Origin: Pseudomonadales bacterium
GTDB taxonomy: Bacteria; Pseudomonadota; Gammaproteobacteria; Pseudomonadales; Azotimanducaceae
Reading direction: 5' to 3'
NCBI GenBank assembly: GCA_029244465.1
Contig: JAQWQN010000073.1
Coordinates: 1-7,380, forward strand
Length of the DNA: 7,380 nucleotides
Below are positions 6,999-7,380 of the stretch, in pieces (the stretch's first letter is position 1; every line of letters begins with the position of its first letter). The notes beneath the pieces are model-generated. The model was given only the letters and a program-made list of their open reading frames with translations. It was not told the origin of the DNA and ran no database searches. The translations under genes and the position numbers were made by a program.

Positions 6999-7380
6999 CT
7001 AATACGGTGCCGTACCACCGTCTACACTGAGCGATGCACCCGTAATACCGCCCCCGGCCTCGGACGCTAAGAGCACCGCCATCGCCGCCACCTCTTCTAC
7101 CGTATTCGGCCGTTTAATGGCCGCATCCTGAGCGAAGAGGTCCACCATTTCGGCAAAAGAAATTCCCATAGCGTCTGCAGTGGCGGGGCCATTATCCTTA
7201 ACGATGTCCGTAATCACGAGCCCCGGGCAGATGGCGTTCACGGTTACCCCAGAGGCACCGACTTCTTGCGCCACTGACTTCGTCATGCCATTAATCGCAT
7301 GTTTCGCCGTCGAATACGCGGTAAACACAGGCTTGCCGATTTTACCTTCGGTGGAGGAGATGTTGATCACCCGGCCCCAT
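6999..7380 (-). CDS. Short-chain dehydrogenase/reductase (SDR), C-terminal part
   Basis: An NAD(P)-dependent oxidoreductase of the classical SDR family, of which 126 C-terminal residues are visible. The N-terminal half with the TGxxxGxG cofactor site lies beyond the right edge. The visible part begins WGRVINISS, the central beta strand before the active site. It shows catalytic Ser (codon 7353-7355), Tyr (7314-7316) and Lys (7302-7304) in the S-x12-YSTAK arrangement, then VNAICPGLVITD and the C-terminal ITGASLSVDGG. The frame is open to the edge, so the in-frame GTG at 7370 is internal and not the start. The stretch between the PG motif and the C-terminus resembles 3-hydroxybutyrate dehydrogenases and FabG-like enzymes, but the substrate cannot be decided. 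The 460-base gap to the mutase suggests a separate transcript. Confidence 0.9.
   Translation of the reverse strand, partial: WGRVINISSTEGKIGKPVFTAYSTAKHAINGMTKSVAQEVGASGVTVNAICPGLVITDIVKDNGPATADAMGISFAEMVDLFAQDAAIKRPNTVEEVAAMAVLLASEAGGGITGASLSVDGGTAPY

Noticed and set aside
6729..7070. + strand open frame of 113 codons
   Set aside because: It overlaps the conserved C-terminus of the SDR gene in antisense, has no recognisable motif and no good ribosome binding site.

Overview
The window looks like a bacterial chromosome segment of moderate GC content (estimated by eye at slightly above 50%). It is most likely proteobacterial and plausibly a gammaproteobacterium. That placement is inference: it rests on an Escherichia coli ScpA-sized single-chain mutase, an exported S9A peptidase and the general gene style, not on a phylogenetic marker. 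There are no mobile elements, RNA genes or CRISPR arrays. All genes are intact apart from the two cut by the window edges.

Layout. On the + strand, bases 1-1846 hold the 3' ~614 codons of a biotin-dependent carboxylase alpha subunit (PccA type). It is followed, with a one-base TAGTG overlap, by a secreted prolyl-oligopeptidase family protease (1846-3927). On the - strand, convergent with these, lie methylmalonyl-CoA epimerase (3924-4337) and, upstream of it in the same direction, methylmalonyl-CoA mutase (4400-6538). The two convergent units overlap by four bases at their stop codons. A gap of about 460 bases (6539-6998) precedes the 3' end of an SDR oxidoreductase, also on the - strand and cut by the right edge.

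Pathway. PccA makes (2S)-methylmalonyl-CoA from propionyl-CoA, the epimerase converts it to the 2R form, and the B12-dependent mutase makes succinyl-CoA. The window therefore encodes most of the route that brings propionyl-CoA (from Val, Ile, Met, Thr, odd-chain fatty acids or propionate) into the TCA cycle. The carboxylase beta subunit is not visible and neither is a MeaB/ArgK-type mutase chaperone; the beta subunit may lie just to the left. The exported peptidase may supply amino acids to the same catabolism, but that link is inferred from its position only.

The most unusual part is the DNA upstream of the mutase. Within about 110 bases (6588-6692) there is a perfect 7+7 dyad over the expected -35 region of a candidate promoter, an 11-bp palindrome, and a 14-bp tandem repeat whose first four units each centre on the palindrome CGTT(C)AACG. 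This looks like a multi-site operator for an unidentified regulator of propionyl-CoA metabolism. The rest of the gap has no convincing gene.
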